A stretch of DNA of 9,472 nt from contig CANGYC010000074.1 of the NCBI GenBank assembly GCA_947457975.1, positions 1 through 9,472 of the forward strand. The letters are read 5' to 3'. A program made the translations under genes and the position numbers. The notes under the pieces are model-generated. The model ran no database searches and was not told where the DNA came from. It worked only from the letters and a program-made list of their open reading frames with translations. The DNA is from Comamonadaceae bacterium. Its GTDB lineage: Bacteria; Pseudomonadota; Gammaproteobacteria; Burkholderiales; Burkholderiaceae_C. Of the stretch, positions 6,613-9,472 are shown piece after piece. Position 1 is the first letter of the stretch. Each line of letters opens with the position of its first letter.

Positions 6613-7656
6613 ATGCCCGTCAGTGACCATCAACTCACCCAGGCCTGGCAAGAAGTGCTGCGCCTGTCCAAGCTGCAGCCGGGACAAAGCGTCACCATAC
6701 TGACCGGCGCAGCAACTCACCCGCAAACCCTGCGCGCGGCCACCTATGCGGCGCAGGCCGTTGGCGCTATCGTCAGCCGGGTAGACCTGCCACCTATCAA
6801 TGCCGACAAGGCGCTCAGCCGCGACGCGCTGGCCTACCTGGGTGAAACACCGCTGACCGGCAATCCGGCGGCCATCGCTGCGCTAAAGGCCAGCGATCTG
6901 GTGATCGACCTGATGACCTTGCTGTTCTCGCCCGAGCAGATTGACATTCTGGAGTCGGGCACCAAGATCCTGCTGGCGGTTGAACCGCCAGAGGTGCTGG
7001 TTCGCACCGTGCCGACCGAGGCCGACCGGGCGCGGGTGCTGGCCGCCTCGGAAAAGCTCAAGCGGGCCAAGCTCATGCGGGTAGTTTCAAGTGCCGGCAC
7101 CGACGTCACCTTTGAACTCGGCGAGTTCCCAACCATCTGCGAATACGGCTATGTGGACGAGCCTGGACGCTGGGACCATTGGCCCAGCGGCTTTCTCTTC
7201 ACCTTCGCCAACGAAGGCGGCAGCAATGGCACCATCGTGGTCGATACCGGCGACATCGTGTTGCCACAAAAAAGCTACACCACCGCGCCCATCAAACTGA
7301 CCATCGAAAAAGGCTATGCCCGCAAGATCGAAGGCGGCATCGACGCCCAACTGCTGGCCGAATACATGGCCACCTTCAAGGACCCGGAGGCTTATGCGAT
7401 GTCGCACATCGGCTGGGGCCTTCAACCGCGCTGCCACTGGTCTACCCTGGCCATGTACGACAAGGAGCAGACCATCGCCATGGATGCCCGCGCCTTCGAG
7501 GGCAACTTCCTGTTCTCCTTGGGTCCGAACAACGAGGCTGGCGGCAAGCGCACCACGGCTTGCCACATCGATATCCCGCTGCGAAACTGCACCGTGATGC
7601 TCGACGGTGAGGTGGTGGTCGACAAAGGCAAGGTTCTCGACAAGGGCGCGGCATGA
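6613..7656 (+). CDS. nicX: 2,5-dihydroxypyridine 5,6-dioxygenase
   Basis: 347 residues, equivalent to NicX/PicD. This Fe(II) extradiol-like dioxygenase opens 2,5-dihydroxypyridine to N-formylmaleamate. Its fold is related to M29 leucyl aminopeptidases rather than classic extradiol enzymes. H265 (in AMSHIGWG), H318 and D320 (in TTACHIDIP) fall at exactly the residue numbers I recall for the iron ligands of P. putida NicX (H265, H318, D320), which makes the assignment very secure. A strong AGGAGA at 6601-6606, 6 bp before the ATG, is the best ribosome-binding site in the operon and suggests high expression of the ring-cleavage enzyme. Its stop overlaps the amidohydrolase start by ATGA. Confidence 0.93.
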   Translation: MPVSDHQLTQAWQEVLRLSKLQPGQSVTILTGAATHPQTLRAATYAAQAVGAIVSRVDLPPINADKALSRDALAYLGETPLTGNPAAIAALKASDLVIDLMTLLFSPEQIDILESGTKILLAVEPPEVLVRTVPTEADRARVLAASEKLKRAKLMRVVSSAGTDVTFELGEFPTICEYGYVDEPGRWDHWPSGFLFTFANEGGSNGTIVVDTGDIVLPQKSYTTAPIKLTIEKGYARKIEGGIDAQLLAEYMATFKDPEAYAMSHIGWGLQPRCHWSTLAMYDKEQTIAMDARAFEGNFLFSLGPNNEAGGKRTTACHIDIPLRNCTVMLDGEVVVDKGKVLDKGAA

Positions 7657-8267
7657 GCGAAGTTGAAGTTTATGCCCGCCAGGGCTTTGGCGCGGCCATG
7701 GCGCCCAGGGCGCCCTATGGCCTGCTCATCGTTGACTTCGTTAACGGCTTTGCCGATCCGGCGCAGTTCGGCGGCGGCAATATCCCGGCCGCGATCGAGC
7801 AAACGCGCACGCTGCTGGCCACCGCCCGCGCCAGGAAATGGCCGGTGGCGCACAGCCGCATCGTCTACCAGGACGACGATGCCGATGACAACATCTTCTC
7901 CCTGAAGGTGCCGACCATGATCACGCTCAAGGAGGACCTGCCCTCCAGCCAGATCGTCGATGTGCTCCAGCCGGTGCCAGGCGAGCTGGTGGTCCGCAAG
8001 AACGTGCCCTCGGCCTTTTTCGGCACCTCGCTGGCGCCCTGGCTGACGCAGCGCGGCGTGCAGACTCTGCTGGTGGCCGGTGCGGTCACCAGCGGCTGTG
8101 TCCGAGCCAGTGTGGTCGACGCGATGTGCTGGGGCTTCAGGCCCCTGGTGGTCACCGACTGCGTCGGCGACCGGGCCCTCGGGCCGCACGAAGCCAATCT
8201 GTTCGATATGGGGCAGAAATACGCGATCCTGATGGACCGTGACAGCGCGCTGCAGGCCAGCGCCTGA
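7653..8267 (+). CDS. nicF: Maleamate amidohydrolase (isochorismatase family)
   Basis: 204 residues of the cysteine-hydrolase/isochorismatase family, equivalent to NicF/PicF. It hydrolyses maleamate to maleate and ammonia. The catalytic triad is visible: D28 in IVDFVNGF, K116 in VVRKNVPSAFFGT, and nucleophile C149 in VTSGCVRAS. The cis-peptide motif AVTSGC is intact. Nicotinamidase is a relative, but the neighbouring deformylase and maleate isomerase define the substrate. The start overlaps the dioxygenase stop (ATGA at 7653-7656) and has only a weak upstream purine run, so translation is probably coupled. This is the last gene of the operon. Its stop is 9 bp from the stop of the opposing regulator gene, with no clear terminator between. 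Confidence 0.9.
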   Translation: MSEVEVYARQGFGAAMAPRAPYGLLIVDFVNGFADPAQFGGGNIPAAIEQTRTLLATARARKWPVAHSRIVYQDDDADDNIFSLKVPTMITLKEDLPSSQIVDVLQPVPGELVVRKNVPSAFFGTSLAPWLTQRGVQTLLVAGAVTSGCVRASVVDAMCWGFRPLVVTDCVGDRALGPHEANLFDMGQKYAILMDRDSALQASA

Positions 8268-8276
8268 GCAGTCTGC

Positions 8277-8804
8277 CTACAGCGAGGTGCGCGCCGGAGC
8301 GCGGGAGTATTCGTTGTTGGCGTCGACCAGATTGCCCAGCAGCCGCAGGAAGGTTTGTTGGTCACGCTGCGACAGCGGCGCAAGCAGCCGCTGCTGCGCC
8401 GAATGCATGTGCGCGTGCAGCAGCTTCATGACCCGAAAGCCCTCTTCGGTAATGAGCGACTGGCGTGAGCGCTTGTCGGCCGGATGCGGTCGGCGCTCGA
8501 TCAGGTTCTTTTCTTCCAAACGCTTGAGCACGTCCGCTGTGGTGGTGCGGTCCAGGCCGATTTCGGTACCGATTTCAGTCTGGTCCAGGCCGGGCTTGAG
8601 CGAGAGCGCTGTCAGGATGCCAAACTGCACCGGCGTGATGTTGTGCTGCTTGCATTCCTCGGAAAAGATCGCGTAGTGGATCTGATTGAGCCGCCGGACC
8701 AAGAAGCCCGGACGCGACCAGAGGACCTGGCGAATCGGATCGAAATTATCGAGCGCAGAGCCGGACGGTGCGTTCTCGGACTTCCTGGCTGTCGACTTTC
8801 TCAT
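8277..8804 (-). CDS. picR: MarR-family transcriptional regulator, probable repressor of the operon
   Basis: 175 residues with the MarR winged helix-turn-helix. The first helices hold the dimer arm (about 30-55). Then come ITPVQFGILTAL (56-67), the HTH L73-D-Q-T-E-I-G-T-E-I-G-L-D-R-T-T-T-A-D-V with recognition helix near 84-97, and the wing R104-RPHPADKRSRQS with the conserved D-x-R-x-R-like basic turn. C-terminal helices complete the dimer interface. I start at ATG 8804 (complement), with GAAAG 6 bp before it. A TTG one codon upstream is in frame but less likely. Family members NicR and PicR repress pyridine-acid operons and respond to a hydroxylated pathway intermediate. By position this protein probably controls the + strand operon, and the ligand is not visible from sequence. 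It is convergent with the operon, so it does not share its promoter. Confidence 0.85.
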   Translation of the reverse strand: MRKSTARKSENAPSGSALDNFDPIRQVLWSRPGFLVRRLNQIHYAIFSEECKQHNITPVQFGILTALSLKPGLDQTEIGTEIGLDRTTTADVLKRLEEKNLIERRPHPADKRSRQSLITEEGFRVMKLLHAHMHSAQQRLLAPLSQRDQQTFLRLLGNLVDANNEYSRAPARTSL

Positions 8805-8813
8805 CAATGGCTT

Positions 8814-9083
8814 TCAGTCAATTGCACCGCAGACGAATTCCAAAAGTGCCTCCTCTAGTTTAACCGCTCGGGCCTGCTCAACCCAGGCACCGCGACCCAG
8901 ATCAGCACGGCCCGCACGCGCAGATTCATCGCTGAGCCAGGCCTGAAGCGCCGGGTCAGCCGACATCGCCTCAGGCACTGCCCACTGAATCAGCGCGACC
9001 GTCTGACCGGTCGCCCCCAGCGAGCGCGCGAACGAGGACCGGCCCAAGAAGTCCCTTGGCGGACTGACCCCGGCGGCCCATGC
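8814..9083 (-). pseudogene. Unrecognised open frame upstream of the regulator, possibly a gene remnant
   Basis: A frame open for 89 codons ends in TGA (8814-8816) just 9 bp before the regulator ATG. It has no ATG at its 5' end: the candidate starts are TTG at 9047 (77 residues) or an internal ATG at 8966 (50 residues). The translation is protein-like, helical and Ala/Glu-rich (for example WLSDESARAGRADLGRGAW followed by VEQARAVKLEEALLEFV). Third-position GC is reasonable but lower than in the operon. I recognise no domain. The absence of a good start, together with non-coding sequence beyond, suggests the 3' part of a decayed gene. It could instead be a small intact gene cotranscribed with the regulator. 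No separate promoter for the regulator is obvious within it. Confidence 0.3.
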
Positions 9084-9104
9084 TCAAAGGCTGATGCAAA
9101 ACCC

Positions 9105-9154
9105 GTTAAATTAACCCCCGGACTCCAGAGTCAGCCGCTACTCAAATCCGGGGG
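9105..9154. repeat. Palindrome followed by a GC-rich inverted repeat
   Basis: GTTAAATTAAC (9105-9115) is a perfect odd palindrome. Sharing its last base, CCCCCGGA (9115-9122) pairs perfectly with TCCGGGGG (9147-9154) across a 24-nt loop that itself contains ACTC-CA-GAGT. Read on the - strand the stem is followed by TTAATTTAA, a weak T-rich tail, so it could act as a - strand terminator. It could also be the edge of a lost mobile element or a protein-binding site. The + strand has no T-run after the stem. The bases from 9155 to 9290 show nothing else convincing. Confidence 0.4.
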
Positions 9155-9290
9155 GACGTCGCCTATAAAGAAGCCATCGAAAAAAATCAAATCAGGATCT
9201 AAGCCCCGCGGACTGCGCTTGCGCACGATGCGGTTCATCCTGCAAGAAGCCGAGAGACCCTTGGTCAAGCGATGAAGTCGGGGTCCTCCC

Positions 9291-9296
9291 TAGAAT
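9291..9296 (+). promoter_or_regulatory. Possible -10 box for the SOUL-type gene
   Basis: TAGAAT (five of six to TATAAT) lies 48 bp upstream of the ATG at 9345. I find no matching -35 hexamer at 16-18 bp, so this is only a half promoter by sequence. A start near 9303 would leave a leader of about 40 nt with GAGAAAG (9327-9333) as a loosely spaced ribosome-binding site. Confidence 0.3.
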
Positions 9297-9344
9297 GAAG
9301 CGAAATCACCCTTCGCTAGCCGTTTTGAGAAAGCACCCCCACGT

Positions 9345-9472
9345 ATGTCCCGCAAAGTCCTGTTGTGGTTTGTCTTTGCATCCTTGGTTTTGATCGGACC
9401 CAGCATGGCACAGAGCGTCAGCGAACCCCCCTACACCCTGGTGAAAAACGAGCCGCCGTTTGAGGTGCGCGA
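9345..9472 (+). CDS. SOUL-family haem-binding protein, N-terminal part (runs off window)
   Basis: 42 complete codons are present. Residues 1-22 form a signal peptide: basic start (MSRK), hydrophobic core VLLWFVFASLVLIG, and a PSMA cleavage site before QS. The mature start, EPPYTLVKNEPPFEVR, matches the opening of SOUL/HBP-type proteins, where a sentence-like E-P-x-Y-x-V/L-x4-x-F-E-x-R motif precedes the first strand. Members are small beta-barrel proteins reported to bind haem or other tetrapyrroles, and bacterial ones are often periplasmic. Nothing links it to pyridine catabolism: it has its own upstream region and lies beyond the regulator. Family call rests on about 20 mature residues, so it is good but not certain. 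Confidence 0.65.
   Translation, partial: MSRKVLLWFVFASLVLIGPSMAQSVSEPPYTLVKNEPPFEVR

Noticed and set aside
5774..7750. 14-base identity ACTTCGTTAACGGC near the deformylase start and in the amidohydrolase gene
   Set aside because: Both copies encode the same tetrapeptide FVNG within unrelated proteins. One short match in 9.5 kb is not evidence of a repeat or recombination site.
8290..8303. Stem-loop CGCGC-CGGA-GCGCG just past the operon, considered as terminator
   Set aside because: Only 5 bp, inside the 3' coding end of the regulator, and no T-run follows on either strand.
8391..8423. Longer imperfect hairpin (CTGCTGCGC with GCGTGCAGCAG) inside the regulator gene
   Set aside because: No T-run, and it encodes ordinary regulator residues. 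Pairing is easily explained by repeated CTG/CAG codons.
1..9472. CRISPR arrays, tRNA or rRNA genes, complete insertion sequences
   Set aside because: No regularly spaced repeats, no cloverleaf or rRNA sequence, and no transposase frame seen on either strand.

Overview
The window holds a compact catabolic operon on the + strand (about 543-8267). It appears to take a hydroxylated pyridine carboxylic acid, most likely 6-hydroxypicolinate, to fumarate. High GC, strong G/C bias at third codon positions, tight gene packing and a TAGAAT-type -10 box suggest a proteobacterium, probably a betaproteobacterium of the Burkholderiales. The taxon is inferred from style only.

Layout. (1) 1-237: the 3' end of an unrecognised + strand gene, closed by a hairpin-plus-T7 terminator. 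(2) 238-542: an AT-richer intergenic region with a good sigma70-like promoter (428-456) and several dyads that could bind regulators. (3) 543-3993: a four-component Rieske oxygenase system, in the order Rieske ferredoxin, FAD/NADH ferredoxin reductase, oxygenase alpha subunit, oxygenase beta subunit. (4) 4007-4978: an amidohydrolase-superfamily non-oxidative decarboxylase (PicC type). (5) 4994-8267: the full lower 'maleamate' pathway, in the order maleate isomerase, N-formylmaleamate deformylase, 2,5-dihydroxypyridine 5,6-dioxygenase, maleamate amidohydrolase. (6) 8277-8804, - strand: a MarR-family regulator, tail to tail with the operon and only 9 bp away. (7) 8814-9344: a 270-bp open frame upstream of the regulator that may be a gene remnant, an 8-bp inverted repeat and a short promoter region. 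(8) 9345-9472: the 5' end of a secreted SOUL-type haem-binding protein.

How the genes fit together: NADH -> reductase -> Rieske ferredoxin -> alpha/beta oxygenase hydroxylates the ring. The decarboxylase removes the carboxylate to give 2,5-dihydroxypyridine. The dioxygenase opens the ring to N-formylmaleamate. The deformylase releases formate to give maleamate, the amidohydrolase releases ammonia to give maleate, and the isomerase gives fumarate for the TCA cycle. The gene content matches the pic (picolinate) pathway described in Alcaligenes faecalis JQ135, with a different gene order. It lacks the first enzyme, the molybdenum-dependent picolinate dehydrogenase, and any transporter. Substrate and regulator ligand are therefore inferred, while the lower pathway from 2,5-dihydroxypyridine down is well supported by catalytic residues.
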